Assembly: GCA_003153015.1 (NCBI GenBank)
Contig: PMBS01000258.1
Location: 30,291 to 74,244, forward strand
Length of the DNA stretch: 43,954 nt
From: Myxococcales bacterium
GTDB lineage: Bacteria; Myxococcota_A; Polyangia; Fen-1088
Direction of reading: 5' to 3'
In this document: positions 16,017 through 23,569 of the stretch, in pieces
Numbering within the stretch: position 1 is the first letter of the stretch
Layout of the letters: each line of letters begins with the position of its first letter
Notes under the pieces: generated by a model
Databases searched by the model: none
Told to the model about the DNA's origin: nothing
The model's input: only the letters and a program-made list of their open reading frames with translations
Made by a program: the position numbers and the translations under genes

Positions 16017-16907
16017 TCACCTTCCCCGGCGCGGCCAAGGCAGCAAAGCCGGCAGGGAGGTCATAGTCTGCGCCCAGGCTGGGTGTCGAAGCAACAGGCG
16101 CCGATCCATCCAGGGCACGCTCACGAATACAAAGAGCAAGGTAATGGAAAGCGGGCCGACGACGGACCATGCCCACGCCGGCTGGGCAGCCACGCCAAAA
16201 AGGTAAAGGCCCCACCAGAACAAGACCTCGCCCAAGTAGTTTGGGTGTCGGCAGAGCGCCCACAAACCCTGGTCGAGAACCGCCTCGGGATCGCTCCGGG
16301 TGCGCAAGAAGACCCTCAGCTGCCCATCGGCCGTGGCCTCGATCGCGATGGCCGCCACGGTCACGGCCAGGGCTGCAAGATCAAGTACCACGACGGGGCT
16401 CGGCCGAGCCAGAGCGGGATAGATGGGCAGAAGCCCGAGAAAGACCCAGATGGTCGGCATCAGGTGAATCGAGACAAAACTGGCGGGCCAGTACAGGCGG
16501 CCAGTCCGGCGACGGATCTCCTGGTAGCGGAAGTCCTCGTCACCGATTCCGCGCCAGCGCGCAGCCCAATTGCCGGTGAGGCGCGCGCCCCACAAGGCGA
16601 TCAAGGCCAAGAGCAGAACCTGCCGCGGCCCGCTCGCAGCCGCCCAGTACAGGGCGATGGGCAATGGGGCCACGCTCCAGTACGGATCGTAAAGGCTGGA
16701 ATTGTTGTACCCGACGCTGAAGCCAAACACGACCAGGGTAGCGACCAAATCGGCTGCCGCAGCCACCAAAATGGGATGCCGATCGCGCAGAGCCCAGCCC
16801 ACGGCCAGCGCCACCACCAGGGCGGAGGCGTAGGCCAGCGCCACACGGGCAAGGTCGCGGCGGCGGCGAAGCTGGTCAGGACTTGGGGCTGCCATCGCGG
16901 CCAGCAT
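16017..16907 (-). CDS. DUF1295 / steroid 5-alpha-reductase-like membrane protein
   Basis: A 296-residue polytopic membrane protein with about seven hydrophobic segments. The C-terminal part contains GLWALCRHPNYLGEVLFWWG, the cofactor-side signature shared by DUF1295, isoprenylcysteine methyltransferases and steroid 5-alpha-reductases. Family members reduce an enone double bond in steroids or enoyl lipids, or methylate. The reaction here is unknown. It overlaps the 3' end of the upstream SDR gene by 32 nt, so the two are translationally coupled. ATG 16907 is used, and ATG 16895 is an alternative. Together with the SDR and the EXPERA protein it forms a small lipid-modifying set. Confidence 0.8.
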   Translation of the reverse strand: MLAAMAAPSPDQLRRRRDLARVALAYASALVVALAVGWALRDRHPILVAAAADLVATLVVFGFSVGYNNSSLYDPYWSVAPLPIALYWAAASGPRQVLLLALIALWGARLTGNWAARWRGIGDEDFRYQEIRRRTGRLYWPASFVSIHLMPTIWVFLGLLPIYPALARPSPVVVLDLAALAVTVAAIAIEATADGQLRVFLRTRSDPEAVLDQGLWALCRHPNYLGEVLFWWGLYLFGVAAQPAWAWSVVGPLSITLLFVFVSVPWMDRRLLLRHPAWAQTMTSLPALLPWPRRGR

Positions 16908-17685
16908 ACAGCCGCCGCGTGGCGCGGCCCATGATTCGCACCGCCACCCGGCGTGGCAACAGGCGGTTCATGACGAAAGCCGAGAAGCGATAGAACGCGC
17001 CAGGAACCACAGACGGCTTGCGGCCAAGAGCATCCAGCGCCACGGCCGCGACACGGTCGGCTTCCAGCAAAGGAACCCGGCTAGGCCGGGGCTGCGAGGC
17101 GGCGTAGCCGGGCGTGCGCGTGGCACCGGCGCGACAGGCGACCACATCCACGCCACGCTCGCCCAGCTCGTCCCACAGCCCCTCGGCCAGCACCAAGTTG
17201 AACGCCTTGGACGCCGCATAGGTGGCCAGCCAGGGCCCGCCCTGTGATCCAGCCATCGAAGTCATGAGCACGATCCCGCCGCAGCCGCGCTCCGCCATCG
17301 CCTTGCCCAAAAGGTGCGCAAGCACCAACGGCCCGCGGCAGTTCACCTCGAGGACGCGCAGGTGTTCGTCGAGCGAGTGGTCGACGAACGGCCCGATCAC
17401 CGAGTGCGCGGCGTTGTACACCAGCAAACCTACTGTGAGACCGTCCACCGCGTGCTCAACCACCTCGCGCAGATCGGGCCGGCTCAGGTCCGCGGCCAGG
17501 GTTCGCACCTCAATGGCGTAGCGGGTGCGCAGGTCCTTCGCGAGCCGTTCCAGTGCATCCGGCCGGCGCGCGATCAAGATCAAGTTGAGGCCGCGTCCCG
17601 CTAGGCGGCGCGCGAAGGCCTCGCCCAGTCCCACCGAGGCGCCGGCAATCAGGGCGTACGGGCCGTAGCGCTCGCGAAAGTCCAT
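16876..17685 (-). CDS. short-chain dehydrogenase/reductase, 17beta-HSD/KAR-like
   Basis: A 269-residue classical SDR. It has the Rossmann motif GASVGLGEA, an Asn-Ala-Ala (NAAHS) motif at 91-95, catalytic Ser143 and the Tyr156-x3-Lys160 pair in YAASK. The N-terminal half resembles the 17beta-HSD12/3-ketoacyl-CoA reductase branch. It would reduce or oxidise a keto/hydroxyl group using NAD(P)H. The C-terminal hydrophobic stretch FYRFSAFVMNRLLP suggests membrane association. It precedes and overlaps the DUF1295 gene. The sequence just upstream of its ATG is the GGGAACCCT repeat, which leaves only a weak AGGG about 12 nt away as ribosome site. Confidence 0.9.
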   Translation of the reverse strand: MDFRERYGPYALIAGASVGLGEAFARRLAGRGLNLILIARRPDALERLAKDLRTRYAIEVRTLAADLSRPDLREVVEHAVDGLTVGLLVYNAAHSVIGPFVDHSLDEHLRVLEVNCRGPLVLAHLLGKAMAERGCGGIVLMTSMAGSQGGPWLATYAASKAFNLVLAEGLWDELGERGVDVVACRAGATRTPGYAASQPRPSRVPLLEADRVAAVALDALGRKPSVVPGAFYRFSAFVMNRLLPRRVAVRIMGRATRRLYAGRDGSPKS

Positions 17686-17689
17686 TTAT

Positions 17690-17860
17690 ATGGGAACCCT
17701 GAGAGGGTTCGCTTCGCCCTTCGGCCCCCCACCCGCCACCCCCACCCCGCTCGCTTCCCCCTGCGGGGACTTCGGGACCTGCACCTTCCCCACCACCCCC
17801 GCTCGCTGCGCTCGCGCCCTCGCGCTCGGCCTCGCCACCCCTCCCGAGATGGTGCGCCGC
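17690..17860. repeat. GGGAACCCT repeat element, copy A, upstream of the SDR
   Basis: The element begins ATGGGAACCCTGAGAGGGTT four bases before the SDR start (on the minus strand) and runs through C-rich low-complexity sequence to about CTCCCGAGATGGTGCGC. Copy B at 23249-23310 shares both ends, ATGGGAACCCTGGGAGGGTT and CTCCCGCGATGGTCCGC, but lacks most of the middle. The 254-nt spacer between SDR and EXPERA genes consists almost wholly of this element. Confidence 0.6.
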
Positions 17861-17939
17861 CGGCGAGGGCGCGCGCGAAAGCGCGCGGGGTGGGCAGGGT
17901 GGGCTGTCCGTCCCGAAGGCCGGCGGGCTCTCCACGCGA

Positions 17940-18461
17940 TCATGCACCCTCTTCGGTGAACGGGTGTTGCTTGCGCAGCACACGCCAACCCACGATGAAG
18001 GGCGCCAGCAACCACGCGGCGTTGGCCATCACCACCACCACTGGGTGCGGGCTGGCGTGGGCGCCACGCAGCTCATCGAATAGAATGATGAAGACGTTGG
18101 TGAACATGATGGACGCCCAGATGATGCTGGGGATGCGGATCCAGTCGCGGCCGCGGCCAAACGCATAGAGCGCGACGGCGTAGAAGGGGCCGAACACCAG
18201 CACGTCCAGCCAGATGGTCGCGCGGTACCAGGCCGGCCGCGCCCACAGCAAGGGATCAAACGTTTTCTCCCACCAGTGGATGACCGTCAGCAGCGGCTGC
18301 GGCGGCCAGAGAGGCGGGGCGTAGGCAAAAGGCGTGTCGATGACGATCTGCTCCAGGCTGATCACGTAGGTGACGAGGAGAAGGTTGATGCCAAAGAAAC
18401 CCAGCAGCACCATATCAAAGGGCCGCCGTCTGAGAGGGATAGACTGACGCGTGGATGCCAT
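17940..18461 (-). CDS. EXPERA-domain membrane protein (TMEM97/EBP-like)
   Basis: A 173-residue protein with four predicted membrane helices. The sequence FDPLLWARPAWYRATIW, then FYAVALYAFGRGRDWIRIP and IIWASIMFTN, follows the order and spacing of the human TMEM97/sigma-2 receptor family (DPLLxxPPAWF, ATYAFxxGxxWIRxPAII), including the conserved Asp of DPLL. Members of this superfamily are sterol isomerases (EBP) or sterol/lipid-binding proteins. The second acidic residue of TMEM97 is not clearly conserved. The gene is first in a same-strand set with an SDR and a steroid-reductase-like gene. I am fairly sure of the family. The function in a bacterium is unknown. Confidence 0.72.
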   Translation of the reverse strand: MASTRQSIPLRRRPFDMVLLGFFGINLLLVTYVISLEQIVIDTPFAYAPPLWPPQPLLTVIHWWEKTFDPLLWARPAWYRATIWLDVLVFGPFYAVALYAFGRGRDWIRIPSIIWASIMFTNVFIILFDELRGAHASPHPVVVVMANAAWLLAPFIVGWRVLRKQHPFTEEGA

Positions 18462-18505
18462 GGCTGCAATCTATCTCAAGCAGCCACGCAAAGCAGATAG
18501 CAAAA

Positions 18506-18533
18506 GGGCCGCGAGGCGTGTGCCGCGCGGCCC
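18506..18533 (-). terminator. intrinsic terminator of the GH12-like lipoprotein gene
   Basis: The arms GGGCCGCG (18506-18513) and CGCGGCCC (18526-18533) form an 8-bp GC stem. Read on the minus strand, the stem is followed directly by TTTTGC. It lies 24 nt past the lipoprotein stop and separates it from the EXPERA gene downstream on the same strand. Confidence 0.65.
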
Positions 18534-18556
18534 TTCTTGCTAGCGGCAGGAGCCCG

Positions 18557-20392
18557 CTATTGGATTACGCAGGTGAAGGTGTCTTGCAGACCTTTGGCGT
18601 CACCGCCGTTCCAGATCTCGAAGCCAGCGAAAACATCCGTCAGGTACCAGCTATTCGCGAAGGCCTGGCTGGTTCCGCCAGCACTCATATCGGCACTGGC
18701 GTTCGCCACCGCATCATCGAAGAAAGCCTTCAGATCGGCGGAGAAGTTATTAGTGGTGCTCTTGGCGACGTACGAGATGACCGGACGTCCGTTGCCATCG
18801 GTGCCCGTGGCCGCACCAACGCGGGGGCCACGCCAGACGTCATACTGTTGGCCACCGATGGTCGCGGAGCGAGTGTTGCCGCTGCTACCGATGGGTTGGG
18901 AGCTCCCTGGCTTGTAGAGCCAGATCATGATGAAACCAGAGACGGCGTCGTTGTAGCTGCCCGGGGTGGGTTGGTTCTTGGCGAACCAGATGTCGTAGGC
19001 TGCATTGTAGTTGCCCCCGCTGCTGCCACCGGACCACTTGAACGTGGATTGGGCGCTCTTGATGCCGCTGATCGGCTTCGGCAAGCCGCTGTCAGACCAT
19101 GTGTTGAACGTGCCGCCGCCAATCTGGCCGTTGGCTCCAATGTAGATCGATGGGAACGACACCACGTTGGCGCCGCCACCGCTGCCGCTGGTGACCGTGT
19201 CCGTGAAGCTGTTGCCCGTGTAGCTAAGGGACTGATAGGTACCGCTCTCGTTGCCCCAGTTGTTGTTGTTGATGATGTATTTCTTGCAGTCCGTTCCGGT
19301 CACCGCCGCACGTTGAGTCGCCGCATCAATGGACGCCTGACCAGACAGTTGCGTGGTGGAGCCAACCGTGCCGGTCGTTGTACCGCATGCCGCAACCTTA
19401 CCAGGTGCGTCTGCGACGCTGGTGCCAGGCGCGAAGCCGACGATCGTGAAATCGAACGGCGCCTTTGCGGTGATTGTGCCAGGCACGAGGAAGACCACAG
19501 CGTCTATGGGCTGGCCAGCGTAAGCTGTGCCGGGGCTATTCGCCGTCCCTACATTCCAGCACGATGGGTAGAAGTCCGAGAACTTGACGAAGCTTGGTCC
19601 CGACGCATCTGTAATCGTCGCGCACCACCGATTGGTCGGATCGGTGGCGCCCTTGACGCCTTGAATCTGGATGCGGAACGAGGTGACTGGCGCTATTTTT
19701 GCGCTCCAGTTGATCGCAATGCCGGTCTTGCCAGAGGGCATCGCTACCGCGGGTGGTCCATCTGCCGCGGGGTTGCGTTTCGCGTTGCTGCACTGCTGAG
19801 TGTCGCCATTCGGCGTGTCGGTCAGGTCGAACCCGAGAAGAGCTACCGAGTTGTAGTCGTTGAACACGGTGCCAGTGACCTCGTACGGGCCGCCTTCCGT
19901 GGTAGCGGCCGTAAAATCTGCGGGCGTGATCGACGTCGTGCTGCTCGGGACGGCGACGATGCCGGCAGAACAGTTAGACTTGCAGTCGACGCCTGTCCAC
20001 ACGCAGCCGTGCCAGTTTGCCGACGTAACACCCCAGTCCGAGGTTTGCCACCACCCAGGCGGATTTGTACCCGGGTTGACGGTGCTTCCCCCGGTCGAAC
20101 TCGTAGTGCCGCCGGAGGGGTTGGTGCCGCCGGAGGAGGTGGTTGTGCCGCCGGAGGAGGTGGTTGTGCCGCCGGAGGGGTTGTTGTTCCCGCCAGTCGC
20201 GCTGGTGGTGCCGCCAGACTTGCTGCCGCCGGTCTGGCCAGAATTGCCGCCGCTGGATTGCCCACTGCTACCGCCAGAATTTTCGCCGCCGCTGCCCTTG
20301 GCGGGCGAGCACCCAACCGCGAGCCCTACTGCCAAGGCTGGCAGGAGGAGCAGGCGAAGAAGATCATTGCCATTTGCTACACGAGAAGTCAT
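18557..20392 (-). CDS. lipoprotein with a GH12-like domain lacking the nucleophile
   Basis: A 611-residue surface lipoprotein. The signal peptide ends in lipobox AVGC (Cys28), then a Gly/Ser/Thr/Asn linker runs to about residue 105. A middle beta-rich region (about 110-335) resembles a carbohydrate-binding module but is not identified. The C-terminal 245 residues match the GH12 endoglucanase fold: NNNNWGNESG, YDIWFAKNQP, IMIWLYKPGSSQPIGS and GFEIWNGG. In GH12 enzymes the nucleophile is the Glu just before xMIWL. Here that position is Phe487 (codon TTC at 18932-18934). The general acid/base Glu592 is kept. It is therefore probably a glucan-binding protein, or uses another mechanism. The gene has its own terminator. 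Confidence 0.75.
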   Translation of the reverse strand: MTSRVANGNDLLRLLLLPALAVGLAVGCSPAKGSGGENSGGSSGQSSGGNSGQTGGSKSGGTTSATGGNNNPSGGTTTSSGGTTTSSGGTNPSGGTTSSTGGSTVNPGTNPPGWWQTSDWGVTSANWHGCVWTGVDCKSNCSAGIVAVPSSTTSITPADFTAATTEGGPYEVTGTVFNDYNSVALLGFDLTDTPNGDTQQCSNAKRNPAADGPPAVAMPSGKTGIAINWSAKIAPVTSFRIQIQGVKGATDPTNRWCATITDASGPSFVKFSDFYPSCWNVGTANSPGTAYAGQPIDAVVFLVPGTITAKAPFDFTIVGFAPGTSVADAPGKVAACGTTTGTVGSTTQLSGQASIDAATQRAAVTGTDCKKYIINNNNWGNESGTYQSLSYTGNSFTDTVTSGSGGGANVVSFPSIYIGANGQIGGGTFNTWSDSGLPKPISGIKSAQSTFKWSGGSSGGNYNAAYDIWFAKNQPTPGSYNDAVSGFIMIWLYKPGSSQPIGSSGNTRSATIGGQQYDVWRGPRVGAATGTDGNGRPVISYVAKSTTNNFSADLKAFFDDAVANASADMSAGGTSQAFANSWYLTDVFAGFEIWNGGDAKGLQDTFTCVIQ

Positions 20393-20828
20393 TCGAGGAC
20401 CTCCTTAAGTCAGATCGAAAACAGTCTTGGCCCCAGGATCGGGAAACCCCAACCCGCAGGACACCAGCGAATTAGTACCTCATCTAGCTGCAGGTTGTGC
20501 AGAAAAGCAGCGACAGCTTCTTGCGGCATTCACAATCCCAAATGGCTGTCTACTTGAGAAGGTAGGACCTTGGCCCTCATTTGCCTACATACACTCGTAT
20601 TGAGCGCGCTGCCGCTGGATGATCAGAACCCCACCCTTGCCAGTGCGCCAGTCATCCCTCCCACCACCGGCGCCACGTTCACGGGTTGGCCCTCGAAAAT
20701 GAAGAGCAGGCCGGTGATGACGGCGGCAGCGGCGGCTAGTCCCGCGAGCACTTCGGCTGTGATCATGCGCGTGTTGGGGAACTGTCCAGCAATCGTCCCA
20801 TGCTATCGTCCCGGTGGGCTGACTCATC
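20393..20828. other. 436-nt spacer between lipoprotein and Cys-rich protein genes
   Basis: This divergent spacer should contain the promoters of both flanking genes. A likely ribosome site for the lipoprotein is AGGAGG (minus strand, about 20397-20402), just before its ATG. The middle carries a short coding remnant at 20623-20766. I see no RNA gene or repeat in the rest. Confidence 0.6.
20623..20766 (-). pseudogene. 47-residue membrane-anchored tail, probable gene remnant
   Basis: The frame reads MITAEVLAGLAAAAAVITGL, then LFIFEGQPVNVAPVVGGMTG and ends ALARVGF. That is one membrane helix followed by a short beta-like tail, the typical C-terminus of larger membrane-anchored proteins in myxobacterial genomes (from memory of the pattern, not a search). 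A TAG stop lies 14 codons before this ATG, so only the tail survives. It could also be a genuine small membrane protein. Confidence 0.35.
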
Positions 20829-21596
20829 ATGGCCATTTCAGGCAGGCGACATCTCGCGGGACAGCGGACTTCGGGCCGCGTCTTCCTCACTTGCGTCCTG
20901 GCCATCGCCGCTGTCGATCGGCGAGCCTCGGCCGATGATTTGCGCTGCGAGGCGGACGCGGACTGCGTGGTGACGAATTTCGATTGCTCGGAGTGCGGCC
21001 CCTGCCCGGACACGCCGCCGCTCGCCATCACGCCCCGGGGCTTCAAGCGTGTCGAAGAGGAATGCAAGAAACATCCGCCCGCTCGGCTCGCTCGCGGTTC
21101 TCAACTTGCCAGGGGGCCGATGCCGGCATGCTCGCCCTGCCCGTCCACACTGCTTCGGAACGCTGCGCGCATTTACCGAGCCGCCTGCGTAGCGAACCGC
21201 TGCCAAGCCGTCGTCGACTTCTACCAGGTCATCCCGCCAATCGGGTCTTCCCTGCGTCGTGAGGCCGCGGCCGCAACCGCGTCAGACCGTGCCCGAACCT
21301 GTTCGGATGCCGACGACTGTACCCTGACCAACTTCGATTGCACCGCGTGTGGCCGCTGCCCGGGAAGCCCGCCTGTGGCCCTCAACGGGCGGGCGCTGGT
21401 CGATCTCGAGGCGAAGTGCCGGAAACATCCGCCAGCCCGCCTCGATCCCAAGCCCAAGCAGGGCGGCCCACGGCCCAAGTGCGCGAAATGCCCACCGCTT
21501 GATCCCAAGCGCCCCATCCCATGGTTCCGCGTCGACTGCATCGAGGGGCAGTGCCAGGCTATCCCGGAGCCTGTGCGCACGCAGGAGGAGCTCTAG
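20829..21596 (+). CDS. secreted Cys-rich protein with two duplicated domains
   Basis: A 255-residue exported protein that I cannot assign to a named family. The N-terminus has a hydrophobic stretch (VFLTCVLAIAAV) ending near RRASA, consistent with a signal peptide. The mature part has two homologous halves. The first starts CEADADCVVTNFDCSECGPC and the second CSDADDCTLTNFDCTACGRC, each followed about 30 residues later by KHPPARL and a further CxxC-type cluster. The paired cysteines suggest disulfide-stabilised modules outside the cytoplasm, although metal binding is possible. No operon partner is apparent. The internal duplication makes it almost certain to be a real protein. Confidence 0.75.
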   Translation: MAISGRRHLAGQRTSGRVFLTCVLAIAAVDRRASADDLRCEADADCVVTNFDCSECGPCPDTPPLAITPRGFKRVEEECKKHPPARLARGSQLARGPMPACSPCPSTLLRNAARIYRAACVANRCQAVVDFYQVIPPIGSSLRREAAAATASDRARTCSDADDCTLTNFDCTACGRCPGSPPVALNGRALVDLEAKCRKHPPARLDPKPKQGGPRPKCAKCPPLDPKRPIPWFRVDCIEGQCQAIPEPVRTQEEL

Positions 21597-21790
21597 TTCG
21601 CGCGCAGTTCTCCGCGCGTGGAGCTGATGACGGGAAGCCCCGAGCCGTACACGGTTTCCCACGCGTAGATCGTCGTGCCCGAACTCCACACCAGCAACTC
21701 GCCGCCAGCGAAGTACGCCAAACTGTAGGTCCATTTCCCCTGGTCCGTCGAGGTTCTGGTGCCAGCCACCGGCGCGCTACCACGGATCAA
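21593..21790 (-). pseudogene. possible fragment of a secreted beta-propeller-like protein
   Basis: A 65-codon frame containing GKWTYSLAYFAGGELLVWSS. Its pattern of small blocks ending in LLVW faintly recalls kelch-type propeller blades of surface proteins. It has no signal peptide and no start context, and it overlaps the end of the Cys-rich gene by 4 nt. It may be a remnant or chance. Confidence 0.2.
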
Positions 21791-21855
21791 TAGGGCTTTC
21801 CAGCGGTGGGATGCACGCGCAGATGCTGCGATCCGCGCCGCAAGAGCCGTGATTG

Positions 21856-22353
21856 TTAGCGCGGCTCGGGGCCCCCCGGTTCGCGCAACTGCTCCAGCAC
21901 GCTTTCTTCCAGCAGGTCTTCCATGGTCTGGCCACCGTAGCGGGAGGCGATGCGATCGTCGTACTCGTCGGCCACGAAGGCGAAGTCGCGAATGGTTTCC
22001 AAGAATTCCTCGCGCGAGGCCAGCTCACGGTCGACCAGGGTGTAGCAAAGGATCACGGCATCACCGGCCGGCACATAGGCGAACGAGCCAAAGCGCAAGA
22101 CCGCATTCAACTCCAGCAGTTCGAGGGCCAGCGGCGCCTCCATGTTCACGCCCTTGACCAACTGAGCGGCAAGGCGAATCACCGCGTGGTCTTTCCATGG
22201 GTGCACGCGAATCATCACGCGCGACGACCCCTGCTTGATGACGAAGAAGCCTTCCTCAACTTTGCGGTAGGCAGGGTTGTCCCCCAGCATCTTTTCGATC
22301 TTCTGGCTGGACGCCTGCACCGCCGCTTTGGCACGTGCCTTTCGCTCGGGCAT
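21856..22353 (-). CDS. YbjN-domain (type III secretion chaperone-like fold) protein
   Basis: A 165-residue cytoplasmic protein with the YbjN/CesT-like alpha-beta pattern. FFVIKQGSSRVMIRVHPW is followed by LLELNAVLRFGSFAYVPAGD, VILCYTLVDRELASREEFLE and a long helix FAFVADEYDDRI near the C-terminus. Proteins of this family are small chaperone-like or sensory-transduction regulators with no agreed biochemical role. Start ATG 22353 has no strong ribosome site. It lies 105 nt downstream of the deacetylase gene on the same strand, so co-transcription is possible. Confidence 0.7.
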   Translation of the reverse strand: MPERKARAKAAVQASSQKIEKMLGDNPAYRKVEEGFFVIKQGSSRVMIRVHPWKDHAVIRLAAQLVKGVNMEAPLALELLELNAVLRFGSFAYVPAGDAVILCYTLVDRELASREEFLETIRDFAFVADEYDDRIASRYGGQTMEDLLEESVLEQLREPGGPEPR

Positions 22354-22458
22354 ATATGATCGGTAGCACGAAGACCGGCCGTTGCGAAGCCCCTTTGCCG
22401 GTGCGTCGCTCAGCCCAGTCCCGGCTCACCTCGGTCGGAGCTTGCCTGGCCCTGGAAC

Positions 22459-23472
22459 CTAGCGCGTGAGCGAACGCGCTTGAGGCGTCGTATGCTGCTC
22501 GGGCAGCAACACGGAGTAGTCCACGATGCGGATGGGCACGCCGCCTTCCCGCGCCACGCGCGCTTTCTCTCGCTCGATCCAGTCGAGGATGCGCGGCAGG
22601 GCTTGCACGGCGGCCATGTTCTTGTCGTGCAGGAGCAAGATCACAGGCGCGGTGGCGCGGGCCAGTAGGCTGGTGACATAGGTGGCGATCGCGTTCTCGC
22701 TGTTGCCTCGCCATTCCCGCGGGTCCGCATTCCAGCCCACCTGGACAAGGTCGCGCTCAGCCAGCGCCCGATCGAGCGAGTGGCAACGGGCGCCATAGGG
22801 CGAGCGAAAAAGCAGCGGCCGCACGCCGGTGGCATAGGTGATGAGTTCAGCGGCGCGGTCGACCTCTTCAGCCAGGGCGTCGGGGTTCCGGCAAAGATCC
22901 TTGTGGTTCATGGTGTGGTTGCCCACGTGGTGCCCATGCACCGCCAGTTTGCGCAGAAGATCGCGCCGCGCCAGATCCTCGGGCCGGTTGCGCACAATGT
23001 GTTGGCCCATCACGAAAAACACCGCGCGCAAGTTGCGGCGATCCAATTCGTCCAGAATGAGCGGCGTGCCCTGCAGGTCTGGGCCATCGTCGAAGGTGAG
23101 CAGCACCAGGCGCTCGCCAGGCAGGTTGGCTGCGGCGGCTGGCACTTCACCCGGCAGCGGAACCAGGTAGCGAGGAAAGGTGGTGGGCGACGTGGACGCA
23201 CGCACCCGCGCACCTGGCTCGGCTGCGAAGCTCTGGCGCAGATCGTTGACATGGGAACCCTGGGAGGGTTCCCAAACCCTCCCGCGATGGTCCGCGGCGA
23301 GCAAAGCTCGCCCGCTCCCCACGCGACTAGCCTGGCCGGCAAGCTCGCCGCTGGCTTCAGAACTGGCCGAGAGATGCCGCGGTGCCTGTTGCTCAGGCGC
23401 TACGCCCCCACCGCTGGCCGACAGGCACAACGGCGGAAGCATCGCCAAGAGAGCAAAGATCCTTCGCAGCAC
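22459..23472 (-). CDS. secreted polysaccharide deacetylase (NodB/CE4)
   Basis: A 337-residue exported enzyme with a signal peptide at about 1-20. The NodB domain spans about 118-300, with the TFDDGPD motif (Asp128, Asp129), the metal-binding HTMNH (His186, His190), the RSPYGAR active-site arginine loop and the LLLHD motif. It should remove N- or O-acetyl groups from peptidoglycan, chitin-like or exopolysaccharide chains using a divalent metal. Residues about 45-82 form a low-complexity insert that includes GRVWEPSQGSHVNDL. This part is encoded by a copy of the GGGAACCCT repeat also found near 17690, so a dispersed repeat is being translated in frame here. All catalytic motifs lie downstream of it and are intact. 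Confidence 0.88.
   Translation of the reverse strand: MLRRIFALLAMLPPLCLSASGGGVAPEQQAPRHLSASSEASGELAGQASRVGSGRALLAADHRGRVWEPSQGSHVNDLRQSFAAEPGARVRASTSPTTFPRYLVPLPGEVPAAAANLPGERLVLLTFDDGPDLQGTPLILDELDRRNLRAVFFVMGQHIVRNRPEDLARRDLLRKLAVHGHHVGNHTMNHKDLCRNPDALAEEVDRAAELITYATGVRPLLFRSPYGARCHSLDRALAERDLVQVGWNADPREWRGNSENAIATYVTSLLARATAPVILLLHDKNMAAVQALPRILDWIEREKARVAREGGVPIRIVDYSVLLPEQHTTPQARSLTR
23249..23310. repeat. GGGAACCCT repeat element, copy B, inside a coding region
   Basis: It starts ATGGGAACCCTGGGAGGGTT and continues to CTCCCGCGATGGTCCGC, matching both ends of copy A (17690-17860) but without that copy's C-rich middle. On the minus strand it is read in frame as WEPSQGSHVN within the N-terminal region of the deacetylase. 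Confidence 0.55.
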
Positions 23473-23569
23473 GATCCGTCAAGATCATATCAAACGGCGG
23501 ATCGCCCCGCTCCTTTAGCGTACCCCAACGCGTCAGCGAGACCGGACGACAGTCTTGCTGTCGCGAAAT

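Noticed and set aside
18455-20557. 700-codon plus-strand frame opposite the GH12-like lipoprotein
   Set aside because: The minus strand encodes a signal peptide, lipobox and a recognisable domain. The plus frame is a composition-driven shadow over the repeat linker.
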